Source: Wurfbainia villosa
Taxonomy: Eukaryota; Streptophyta; Magnoliopsida; Zingiberales; Zingiberaceae
DNA: 64,000 nucleotides
NCBI GenBank assembly: GCA_025175895.1
Contig: CM046003.1
Location: 48,354,335 to 48,418,334 of the forward strand
Direction: 5' to 3'
Within the stretch, counting starts at the first letter, position 1. The number at the start of each line of letters is the position of its first letter. The notes under the pieces are model-generated. The model was not told where the DNA came from and ran no database searches. It was given only the letters and a program-made list of their open reading frames with translations. Of the stretch, positions 9,158 to 19,518 are shown one piece after another. The translations under genes were made by a program, and so were the position numbers.

Positions 9158-11632
9158 TGTAAAATATCATAAATAGATGGATAGAGGAGTAAGATTATTA
9201 GTGGATTAATTGAAAATTTTGAGGGATAATTAGGGATTTAATTAAATCTAACTTAGGGTTTAATGTTTATGGAATTAAATAAACATGGATTTGATTTTAA
9301 CCATGTGGATCCGACCCACTTTATCCAACCCGATCTGTTTCCTTCCCTTAACGCCTAGCCACTTCCGTTTCTCCCCGCAAGCAGTTCTCTCCGCGCGGCC
9401 GATTCCTCACCGTCCAACTTTTATCCCCGCCACTCTCTCGAGCATTTTTTTTGTTGTTCTCTCTGTCTTTTCCCTTTCCTCCCGACGTGCAACTTTTCTT
9501 CCTGCTCGTTGACCAGTGTGATTCCTTCAACCGACGCGATCACCGTCGCTCGAGCAGATCCGTCGCCACCACTTCGTTTCCCTCCTGATCGCACAACGTC
9601 GGCTCTTCCCTTGCCACCGATGTTCGTGGCATGATCAGTGCCACCTCCGGGCACAGTGAAATCGTTGTCGTAGCTGATCTTCGAGAGCTGCTGCCGATTT
9701 CTCTTCGTCGGCCTCATGGGGAGCTCAGATCGGTGCCATCGTTGCAACAGCGGAGCATCGTCGGTATCACTACTCCTCCATAGCATAGTTGTTTATTTTT
9801 GGGTCGATTGATGAGGTTTCCTTCATCTTGGATCAATTCTGTTTTCTTGCCTCTGTTTCCCAGGTTGTTTTCTCGCGATCTTCACAAGGGACCAGTGTCT
9901 GATAGAGATTTGCCGTGGTGATCAGAATCTCTGTGGTACCATGAGCTGGGGATCAAAATTGGGGGGTAAGTCCTATAGATCTATAGTTTCAGTCGGATTT
10001 CAGATTTCCGCCGTGAATTGGTTGTGGTAATTCTTGACCTATTTTACAATCATTCTTTAAGTTGGTGACGTGTTGAATGTTATGTTTGTTACGCTGTTGT
10101 GGGTGGTAAAGTAATGATTCTAGTTGAGCAATGGTAGTATTCTGGAATTGGAGATGAATACATTGCATGAATGTTGATCCAGTTGAAGAGAAGTTGTGGG
10201 TTGATAAAGAGCTCAATCAGTGTGAATCGGCCATGGATGTATGGGTAGAGGCTGAATTGATTTTAAATAGTAAGGAATCTTGAATTAGTGTTATAATGAT
10301 TGTGCAAGGACATTACTCTTGGATTTAACAAGGGAACTAATCGATAAAGGTTTGTTCTGGTGAATAGAATGGGTTGTATTGGCTATTTAGGGGTTGTTGG
10401 TGGCTGAGAGAGTGATTGTGTGCAATTGATGTTGTAATTGAGTTGGAGAGTTGGTGAGTTTTGACCTAATCATGCTATAAAGTGTGGTAGTAATATCGTT
10501 CTATGATCCTTGTTATAGGGATTAATATGGAGGGTTGATTAGGTTAATTGGATAACTAGATCAATCTAGTTGATCGGGGTACAAAGTCGATGTAGGATTC
10601 GATTTGAGGATTAGTTGTTATGCTTGCACTTAATCATAATGTTTGATATTTGCAGGGCGTGGATACGAGACAGGTCCGCGACTGTGAGGACTTCATTGTT
10701 TCGAGCATTTACAGCAGGTGGGTAATTTTCCTGCAGTGCAGTAGATGTAATTGCATTCAGATTTAGACATAGATATGAGCATGTTATATGTTCATGTTAC
10801 CTTGATCTTGCTCTTATTATCGTATGCTTGAACTTATCGTTCGATGTATTTATGCTCAATTGTTGATATCACATATACCCTATCATGATTTAGGAGTTAT
10901 AGATGTGATGTAAATTGACTTAGATGTTTAGTAGGGTGTAAATGTCAGTACGGGTGATGATCCAAATTATAAATTGACAAAAAGGTCATCTATGGGTAGG
11001 TAATGCCCTAAATGTAGGATTTATTTTCAATACCCATATGTTGCATACTGTTACCAACCATGAGTTGTGTAATGGTTAAGTGAAGGGTGATTAGTGTGTC
11101 GCGCTGACCGCTTAATATGATTCGAGAGAGAGTTATGATCACCGAGCATGATTCTCATCTGCAGAGAGCGCCGATCACTGAGTACGACTCTCTATTGAGA
11201 GAGAGAGTTATGATCGGCCGAGTACGACTCTCTATTGATAGAGAGTGCGCCGATCGGGTTGAGTACGACTTCATTGATAGAGAGTTATGATCAGTTGAGT
11301 ACGGCTCTCTACAGGATAGAGAGTCCGTCGATCAGTTGAGTACGACTCTCTACAGGATAGAGAGTGTATTGATCAGATGGATACGACTCTTTGTTGAACA
11401 GAGAGTCTATGGTAGATGGTTGTACGAGTGACAGCATACTCATGTCATATGCATGCATTCTGACGATATAGTCTCCCTTGGGGTTGAGAGAGTCGTCAGT
11501 CATCTTGCCTCACAGAGCACTCCCCGAGGAGTAACTGGTGTGAGGGCAGAGCATCTGTTGTGTCGCACTCTACCACTATAGACGGTGGTAGTTGGAGTTG
11601 CATACAGTTGTCCTGGGTGCGTGGTACTCGAT
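9158..11632 (+). repeat. Partial LTR of F inside duplication copy 1
   Basis: First 2475 bases of the F LTR, cut off at the duplication junction; the end GGGGCGTGTCA is missing. It contains a GC-rich tract (about 9310-9640) and short frames there that have no family features. This is an internal by-product of the duplication, not a 5' LTR. Confidence 0.85.
11118..11410. repeat. Hairpin-forming tandem repeats in F LTR, copy 1
   Basis: About seven units of roughly 40 bases, each with ACTCTCTAT and ATAGAGAGT as inverted arms around a 2-5 base loop, joined by linkers such as GATCAGTTGAGTACG. The units are less regular than in copy 2. Adjacent repetition without unique spacers excludes a CRISPR array. 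Confidence 0.85.
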
Positions 11633-12689
11633 TGTGCATGCTCTAGCGTTGGCTTACGACTGGTGTGTTGATATTGTAGTGACATTGTGTCATACAATTA
11701 TCATTGTCGTTGTGATGATTAATGTATATCATCACCTTAGAGTAAAGAGAATGCAGGTGTGTAGAGACGACAATTTCATACTTAGCATGAATTGTATGAG
11801 TTTTGATTAAGTTGTTAGACTAATTAATGATTTAGTCACCACTGGATTTGAGAATCGTGTATCCTGGACATGATTGGATCAGTTTTTGGTTTTTGGAGTT
11901 GCGTAACCTGGCCACTGTTGATTGTGGTAGTTGGAGTTGCGCACTCTGCCACCGTAGATGGTGGTTTGCCTTGTATGGTTTGGTTAGTACTGTAGATGTG
12001 GATAGAATGTCTTAGCATTACTATGCCACAGATTTGTTTGACAAAGGTGATGTTGAAAATCATTTAGTGGAAGCTGGTGAAACCAGTTTACAGGATCTAG
12101 ACGACGGTTAACTTTTACACGAGTATTAGTTAATCCTTCTGGAGTGGATAAAAGGATGATGTACGCAAATGCGTCATTTCAGGGATCGGAACGATTCCAA
12201 TGCAGTTGAATGAGGCATATCTTATGCCTACGTCAGTTAAGAAACTACGAGATAGGCTCATATACATGACGTGGCTTTAGTAGTTATTATTTGGATTTGT
12301 AGTGATATGGAGCAGAAGTGCTCATGGAGTTTTGACTAGCTACTGGGTAGCTATTATAGAGTTGCGTGTACGCAAACAGTTGTAACAAGTGAGATTGATC
12401 GCTATAGTCTTCCATGCGCTTACAGAGTGTGTGGTAGAGTGGATTTTGAATGGTTGATGGACTTCTCTTTTGAGAAGATAATTCCCCGTCTTTGATAAGG
12501 ATAGTGTGTTCCGGACACGCGTCCAGTCAAGGAGGAGTCGCTACATGAAGCTTATCATTGGAGATTTGCTATTTATCCTTATGGTACTAGGATGTACCGA
12601 GAGTTGAAATGTTTATATTGGTGGGAACGGTATGAAGAGATATACCACAGACCTTGTTGTTGGATATTTGTCATACCAGCAGGTGATAG

Positions 12690-13302
12690 TTGAACATCAG
12701 AAATCCGATGGATTGCTCCAGGAAAATTCCGATTTCAGAATCAACGTGGGAGCATATTACTATTGATTTCGTTATGGGGTTGCCTAGAACCCGTAAAAGA
12801 TATGATGCTATTTGGGTGATCATGGATCGACTAACCCAAATCAGCTCACTTTCTGCCTATTCGTGGGTCGTACTCATTGGACTATCCAGCAGCGTTGTAT
12901 TACCGAAAGATTATCAGATTGCGTGGGGTACTTTTAAGTACCATATTAGATAGAGATCCACAATTTACTTTGCGATTTTGACAGAGTCTGCACCGGACTA
13001 TGGGCACAGAGCTTCGGCTTAGTGCAACGTTTCATCTGCAGACAGATAAACAGTCTGAGTGTATCATTTAGACGTTGGAGGATCTATTCAGATCTTGTGT
13101 CGTAGATTATGGAGGTGTAACTTATCGGTTGACTTTACCTCCGACACTTGCGGGTGTTCACAATGTATTTCATGTTTCTATGATGGGGAAATATGCGCCG
13201 CGATCTGACCATGTTCTGAAAGATGATCTGATTCTACCTCAGTCTAATGCTACTTACGAGGAGATTTCAGTGTGTATTCCTGGTCGCAATGAGCGACAAT
13301 AG
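12690..13302 (+). pseudogene. Integrase remnant of F, copy 2
   Basis: Same two frames and the same internal deletion as 8336-8948, with a few substitutions (for example one H to Y and one V to I change in the first part). The shared lesion shows that the integrase was already dead when the duplication arose. Confidence 0.8.
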
Positions 13303-15469
13303 TGGAATGAAAACCATCCGACTCATAAAGGTTGGATGGCGACATCATAAGGATGAGGAGGTTATGTGGGAGCAAAAAGATACTATCCAAGTTCAATACT
13401 CTCATCTGTGCACTTGAGGTGTGTATGTGGTCCTTTCGGAAACTTGCATGAAGTAATTTTTTGCATGCTAGTATGAAATTTGGGGACAAAATTTTATTAA
13501 GTGGGGGAGAATGTAAAATATCGTAAATAGATGGATAGAGGAGTAAGATTATTAGTGGATTAATTGAAAATTTTGAGGGATAATTAGGGATTTAATTAAA
13601 TCTAACTTAGGGTTTAATGTTTATGGAATTAAATAAACATGGATTTGATTTTAACCATGTGGATCCGACCCACTTTATCCAACCCGACCGCTTCTTCCTT
13701 AACGCCTAGCCACTTCCGCTTTCTCCTCGCAGCGCTTCTTCCGCCCGATTCTCACCGTCCAACTTTTATCCCCGCCACTCTCTCGAGCATTTTTTTTTGT
13801 TGTTCTCTCTGTCTTTTCTCTTCCTCCCGACGCGCAACTTTTCTTCCTGCTCGTTGACCAGTGTGATTCCTTCAACCGACGCGATCACCGTCGCTCGAGC
13901 AGATCCGTCGCCACCACTTCGTTTCCCTCCTGATCGCACAACGTCGGCTCTTCCCTTGCCACCGATGTTCGTGGCATGATCAGTGCCACCTCCGGGCACA
14001 GTGAAATCGTTGTCGTAGCTGATCTTCGAGAGCTGCTGCCGATTTCTCTTCATCGGCCTCATGGGGAGCTCAGATCGGTGCCATCGTTGCAACAGCGGAG
14101 CATCGTCGGTATCACTACTCCTCCATAGCATAGTTGTTTATTTTTGGGTCGATTGATGAGGTTTCCTTCATCTTGGATCAATTCTGTTTTCTTGCCTCTG
14201 TTTCCCAGGTTGTTTTCCCGCGATCTTCACAAGGGACCAGTGTCTGATAGAGATTTGCCATGGTGATCAGAATCTCTGTGGTACCATGAGCTGGGGATCA
14301 AAATTGGGGGGTAAGTCCTATAGATCTATAGTTTCAGTCGGATTTCAGATTTCCGCCGTGAATTGGTTGTGGTAATTCTTGACCTATTTTACAATCATTC
14401 TTTAAGTTGGTGACGTGTTGAATGTTATGTTTGTTACGCTGTTGTGGGTGGTAAAGTAATTATTCTAGTTGAGCAATAGTGTTACGGAATTGGAGATAGT
14501 TGCATGAATGTTGATCCGTTGAAGAGAAGTTGTGGGTTCAATAAAGAGCTCAATCAGTGTGAATCGGCCATGGATGTATGGGTAGAGGCTGAATTGATTT
14601 TAAATAGTAAGGAATCTTGAATTAGTGTTATAATGATTGTGCAAGGACATTACTCTTGGATTTAACAAGGGAACTAATCGATAAAGGTTTGTTCCGGTGA
14701 ATAGAATGGGTTGTATTGGCTATTTAGGGGTTGTTGGTGGCTGAGAGAGTGATTGTGTGCAATTGATGTTGTAATTGAGTTGGAGAGTTGGTGAGTTTTG
14801 ACCTAATCATGCTATAAAGTGTGGTAGTAATATCGTTCTATGATCCTTGTTATAGGGATTAATATGGAGGGTTGATTAGGTTAATTGGATAACAAGATCA
14901 ATCTAGTTGATCGGGGTACAAAGTCGATGTAGGATTCGATTTGAGGATTAGTTGTTATGCTTGCACTTAATCATAATGTTTGATATTTGCAGGGCGTGGA
15001 TACGAGACAGGTCCGCGACTGTGAGGACTTCATTGTTTCGAGCATTTACAGCAGGTGGGTAATTTTCCTACCTGGTCTGGTAGATGTAATTGCATTCAGA
15101 TTTAGACATAGATATGAGCATGTTATATGTTCATGTTACCTTGATCCTGCTTTTATTATCGTATGCTTGAACTTATCGTTGGATGTATTTATGCTCAATT
15201 GTTGATATCACATATACCCTATCATGATTTAGGAGTTATAGATGTGATGTAAATTGGCTTAGATGTTTAGTAGGGTGTAAATGTCAGTACGGGTGATGAC
15301 CCAAATTATAAATTGACAAAAAGGTCATCTATGGGTAGGTAATGCCCTAAATGTAGGATTTATTTTCAATACCCATATGTTGCATACTGTTACCAACCAT
15401 GAGTTGTGTAATGGTTAAGTGAAGGGTGATTAGTGTGTCGCTGCGGACCGGTGGTCCTAGCTTAATATG

Positions 15470-15835
15470 ATTAGTTGAGTACGACTCTCTATCGGATAGA
15501 GAGTACGTCGATCAGTTGAGTACGACTCTCTATTGGAGAGAGAGTTATGATCAGTCGAGTATGATTCTCTATCGGGTAGAGAGTGCGTCGATCAGTTGAG
15601 TACGACTCTCTATTGGAGAGAGAGTTATGATCAGTCGAGTACGACTCTCTATTGGATAGAGAGTGCGTCGATCAGTTGAGTACGACTCTCTATTGGATAG
15701 AGAGTTATGATCAGTTGAGTACGGCTCTCTACAGGATAGAGAGTCCGTCGATCTGTTGAGTACGACTCTCTACAGGATAGAGAGTGTATTGATCATATGG
15801 GTACGACTCTTTGTTGAACAGAGAGTCTATGGTAG
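15470..15835. repeat. Hairpin-forming tandem repeats in F LTR, copy 2
   Basis: About nine units of 39-41 bases with arms ACTCTCTAT / ATAGAGAGT and linkers alternating between GTGCGTCGATCAGTTGAGT and GTTATGATCAGTCGAGT types. The units are more numerous and more regular than in copy 1. The array was either expanded here or partly lost there. Confidence 0.85.
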
Positions 15836-16293
15836 ATGGTTGTACGAGTGACAGCATACTCATGTCATATGCATGCATTCTGACGATATAGTCTCCCTTG
15901 GGGTTGAGAGAGTCGTCAGTCATCTTGCCTCACAGAGCACTCTTCGAGGAGTAACTGGTGTGAGGGCAGAGCATCTGTTGTGTCGCACTCTACCACTATA
16001 GACGGTGGTAGTTGGAGTTGCATACAGTTGTCCTGGGTGCGTGGTACTCGACCACTCATTGGTAGTGTTAGTCAGAGTGGCCAGCAGCAGGGACCCCTGT
16101 TGTGTAGCGAGCTCTTTACGCTCATATGCTACTTGATCATACTGCCCACTCAGCCACTCTATAGCAGTGGTTGGTGTGAGTTGGGACAGTTGTCATGTCG
16201 TGCCACCTAGGCCACACTGGGATCGTGGTAGCGAGTAGGGGTGAGCAGGCATGACCATGCATGCTGCATTGTCGTATCTGATGGCGCTTTGCA

Positions 16294-16395
16294 TATTACC
16301 ATATATATATACATATATGCATGTATATATATATATATATATGGATGGTTGTGATTAATATATATATAGATGCGGTCTATATATATATGATTATT
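16294..16395. repeat. AT-rich microsatellite in F LTR
   Basis: Blocks of (TA)n and ATATAT separated by short non-repeat pieces. Short frames on both strands here code only for Y/I runs and are not genes. Confidence 0.8.
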
Positions 16396-17218
16396 ATGAT
16401 GTTGCATTTGATTGTACTATGCTTGCTGCATTTGGGTGTACATCATATTCATGCATGTTTCTTGCATTTGTTATATGATTGTGTCGGATACTGGTATGTG
16501 TTGGACAGACTATTAGATACCTTGACCTGTATCTTGAGTATATTGTGAGTTGATCTTACTCTTCCTGTTATATATATATGTTGGATATATGTTCAGGTTG
16601 GATCAGAGTAGCGTAGCATAATTCAGGTATGTCTACATTTTACGTTGTTCATTCAGTTAGATGGTATATGCTTGTATTTATATACTATACTGATATACAT
16701 GTTGTACCTCTAGATTATGTTATTGAAAATACATGTGATATGACATATATACATGTTTTCTGTTACCTGCTGAGTTTTACTCACCACCCCAACGGACCCT
16801 GGGTTTTTCTGTTGCCCAGGTAACAGGTAGCCGACTTCGTGATGGACTTGGAACACCGCTGGTTGACATCTTATCTCACCTCTGAGGCTTCTGTGTTTGT
16901 GTTGTATTTTCCGTATGTCTTGTTATGTATTTGGAGTTTTCGTGATGTTATGTATTATGTGATGTACGCACATGTTGGTGCGGATTTTGACGAGGTTTTC
17001 TTTATGTTCTGGTGTTAGTCATACCGGTATGCATGTGTGTAGGTTGGGATGTTATTGTATCATGTTTCCGCTATGTTTTGTGTAGTTGTTGTTTTCATAT
17101 ATGTATATATTGTTGTTATTGTGGGCCTACAGGCCTTGTATTAACTCGAAATGTTGCCACGTACAGGGTAGATGTCGTCCGTTTGATTTTCTGCTCGGCA
17201 TGCTCTCGGGGCGTGTCA

Positions 17219-17234
17219 TATTTTGCTCACATCA
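17219..17234 (-). repeat. First 16 bases of the 3' LTR of E
   Basis: Reads TGATGTGAGCAAAATA on the minus strand, matching the start of the 5' LTR at 50069 (TGATGTGAGCAAAACATA). The remainder is displaced beyond the left edge of the window by F. Confidence 0.8.
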
Positions 17235-17252
17235 CTTCCCCCAGACTTAAAT
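17235..17252 (-). other. Polypurine tract of element E
   Basis: Minus strand reads TTTAAGTCTGGGGGAAG directly before the LTR start. A second copy of the TTTAAGTCTGGGGG core lies at about 18157-18172, just after the ATHILA-type ORF. The first is the proper PPT by position. Confidence 0.75.
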
Positions 17253-18186
17253 CTTTGCTTGTCCTCAAGCAAACCTCAGTGCCATTAAATTTTAAAAAGA
17301 TATTGTTCCATAATTAGCATGCTAACAAAATTTATCAGGTGGTATTTGCAATCAAAGCAAAACAGAAATGTTCTAAAAATTCACTAAGTTAGCTCCTCAT
17401 GCTCATGCTAGGCGAATCATTCTTAGGGGATGCTCGTTCCATGGTGAGTTAAGTCGTCGCCCCATAGCTTTTCTAAGGTTTCCGGCTCTTAGGCACTTAC
17501 CTGCCCAAAGCGAGGGTCGTTCCCTAGATCTAGCATAAAGTCTCAAAGGTGCGCTCGGTATTGAGAGAAATTGGGAGGTGTTTCCCCAGTAACCTAACTC
17601 GGTCTCAAAGGGGCACCTAGTCATTTCCACTCACGACAACTATTTTTTTATCCCTCTCAATCTCTTTTTTTTTCTCATTTCTTTTTCTCTCTCTCTTTTT
17701 TTTTTCTTTTATGTATTTTTTTTGGCTCACAGGGATTTTGATTTTTCCGAATGGGCTTACACAATCCGAGCATCTTCAGTAACTAAAATGCTAAACCTAG
17801 AGTCACCTATGGATTCCAAAGTACTAGACTATTGAAGTGAATCATAACTAGGTATATGCTAGATTTTCCCTTTCAGAATGTTCAATATGTGTATAAGCAA
17901 AAATAAAGCTAACTAGTGCAGGTCTAGAACATTCAATAGAGCGAATAGAATAAAATATCACAAGATAAATAGAGTTAAGCTACCTATGGGAACAACTCAT
18001 GCAAGCAACTTTGAAAAATACTACTGAGGTAGCTTTTCAGACACCAAAAATTAAGTACTGAAAGGAACTGAACAACTCATGCATGCATGAACAAATGAAT
18101 GAAAATACCAGAAAAGAAACTACTGCTAGGAAACAAAACAAAATAGATTTCGGGGTCTCCCCCCAGACTTAAACAAAAATATACCT
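17253..18186 (-). other. Non-coding 3' region of E
   Basis: Between the ATHILA-type ORF and the PPT. It contains a long pyrimidine tract on the plus strand (about 17641-17730) and otherwise AT-rich sequence. I see no gene in it. Confidence 0.6.
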
Positions 18187-19513
18187 CTAATATGGTGGAC
18201 GAGGTGGAAAGTCTGGGAGCCTGGGCATCTCTGGATCCTGGGAGAACCTGCTGTTGAGCCACTGATGCCATATATACATGTGGTCGATTTGGGAACTGGT
18301 GGATGCAGCGGTTGCTCGGTGCTCCTCCTCCCTAGCCCACTGGGCCTGCTGGGCATGCATGTGCTGCCGCATCTCCCTAGGGTAGGCTGCTTCATCCTGG
18401 CGATGAATAGCCTCCTCCTGGAAGTATATGCGGGCCTCATCGTAAAACTCCGCAACCCGCTGGAAATGCTCTCAGAATCCCTAGAACTCCGCCTGTTGGT
18501 AGGTGCTCTGCTCCTCCCATCGCTGCCTCTATGTTTGCTTCTCAGTGTAAATGTCGTCGAGGCGCGATCAGAACTCCGAGAAATCATAGGCCGACGTACT
18601 TGCATCCTGCTCAAAAGTAGAAAAAGATGGTGGTGCTGGTGTAGGCTCATGTCGGCATGGACTAGGTGGGCTCTTATGCATCTGTGGAACGAAGGGAGAG
18701 TGATACAAAGGTGGAGAGATGGGCGCTGATGTGGATGGTCCCTTATGTGGAGGGGACTCCACTATCAGGTCTAAGCGCCAATTGGCGCGTATAGTGATGG
18801 TGGTACGATCCGGGTCAGGGAGCCTAAGGGTCATTAGATTTTTTCTTACATAGCATAAGGAGTCTCCTTCTCTTACAATCATCTTCATGGCCATGCTACT
18901 CCTAGGTCAATCCTAGGGCTCCCCTTTATACTCTCCAATGTTGTTTAGTCGTACCCCATCCTATAACAAATGTGGGTAAGTAGGCCTCCCACATTGATCT
19001 CTCCGCGTGTTGCTTTGCCCATCTTCACTAAGTGTCTAATGAAGTGGGACCCCACATCGATGCTACTTCTTTCTTGTAGCATATCTCATAAGCAAAGCAG
19101 CTCGCTGGCTCTAACTACACCGTCACTCTCCCCACGACCAAATATGGTACTAGCCATGATGCGGTGTAGGTATCGAAAGATGGGGTTTTGGAGGCACGAT
19201 TCTTTGGCCCTAGAAGGGTCATAAGTGTGCTCCCCTGTCAACTCTGTCTAAATCATACAAGAGTTGTACCCATTAAGGGTCCTTCTCTCTCCCCCGCTTG
19301 GCAAGCCAAAACATGAGTTCCATTGGTGGAGGGTCCACTCATGTTCAATATTAAAAAGCCTAAAAGTTATCCTACCCTCCTCGCTCTCTCTCCCCATTAA
19401 AACTTCCGCCTATAAAGAACTCAAAAATTCCAAAACTATCTTAGGGTAGGTTAGGTGCCTTATTCCCATAATCTCATCCCACCCCATTTTTGCAAATAGG
19501 GTTTGCATATCAC
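18187..19513 (-). pseudogene. ATHILA-type ORF of E, C-terminal part
   Basis: Continues in frame from 45783 across the C insertion once one CTAAC copy is removed. Readable blocks are C-F-G-L-P-S-G-G, L-T-G-E-H-T-Y-D-P-S-R-A-K, N-P-I-F-R-Y-L-H-R-I, I-F-G-R-G-E-S-D-G-V-V-R and G-K-A-T-R-G-E-I-N-V-G-G, the pattern I know from the ATHILA ORF-1 family found downstream of pol in Athila elements; its function is not established. In-frame stops lie near 19400, 19255, 19065 and 18945, with a one-base shift near 18895. The C-terminal part (18894-18187) is proline- and glutamine-rich with two more stops. It is dead, and was split by C. Confidence 0.72.
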
Positions 19514-19518
19514 CTAAC

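Larger units (their letters stand above)
7279..11632 (+). repeat. 4.35-kb tandem duplication in F, copy 1
   Basis: Starts at TGTGCATGCTC and ends at GTACTCGAT. It covers the last 1.9 kb of the gypsy interior, the polypurine tract and the first 2.47 kb of the LTR, then switches abruptly back to TGTGCATGCTC at 11633. Copy 2 is offset by 4354 bases. Apart from two variable patches (about 9330-9415 and 11100-11330) the copies look nearly identical by eye. There is hardly any shared sequence at the junction, so recombination between long repeats did not create it. Confidence 0.9.
11633..16051 (+). repeat. 4.35-kb tandem duplication in F, copy 2
   Basis: Second copy of 7279-11632. After TACTCGA near 16051 the sequence goes on into the rest of the LTR (CCACTCATTGG), which shows that the junction at 11632/11633 is the abnormal one. 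The copy is about 65 bases longer than copy 1 because its hairpin array has more units; small deletions lie near 13690-13760 and 14480-14520. Confidence 0.9.
1..17218 (+). mobile_element. Element F: decayed Ty3/gypsy element, left end outside window
   Basis: Plus-strand gypsy element of the same general type as D and G. Its interior covers 1-783 and 7210-9157, interrupted by element A. Its full 3' LTR is 13512-17218, starting TGTAAAATATC after a purine tract and ending GGGGCGTGTCA. The 5' LTR and most of gag-pol must lie left of the window. Coding sequence survives only as integrase remnants. The 3' part is tandemly duplicated (7279-11632 and 11633-16051). The right end abuts 16 bases of the 3' LTR of E, so F inserted into E. 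The following TATTT matches TATGT at the same place in the other E LTR, as expected for a slightly mutated target duplication. Confidence 0.85.
13512..17218 (+). repeat. Full 3' LTR of element F
   Basis: About 3.7 kb from TGTAAAATATC to GGGGCGTGTCA. It holds a GC-rich tract (13660-13990), the hairpin array (15470-15835) and an AT microsatellite (16294-16395). A segment around 14990 (GCGTGGATACGAGACAGGTCC) has counterparts in the LTRs of D (near 34420) and G, so the three share an LTR plan. Long LTRs with this PPT suit the Tekay/Del lineage, but the lineage is inferred. Confidence 0.85.

Noticed and set aside
11632..11633. Separate third gypsy element starting at 11633
   Set aside because: The sequence from 11633 repeats 7279 onward, with the same integrase deletion, and has no LTR start or target duplication, so a tandem duplication explains it better.
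15470..15835. CRISPR-like array of about 40-base repeats
   Set aside because: The units are contiguous and lack unique spacers, the arms form hairpins, and the array lies in a plant gypsy LTR.
18126..18650. Serine/arginine-rich minus frame of 174 codons
   Set aside because: It is shifted relative to the ATHILA-type ORF that covers the same bases, so it is a shadow frame.
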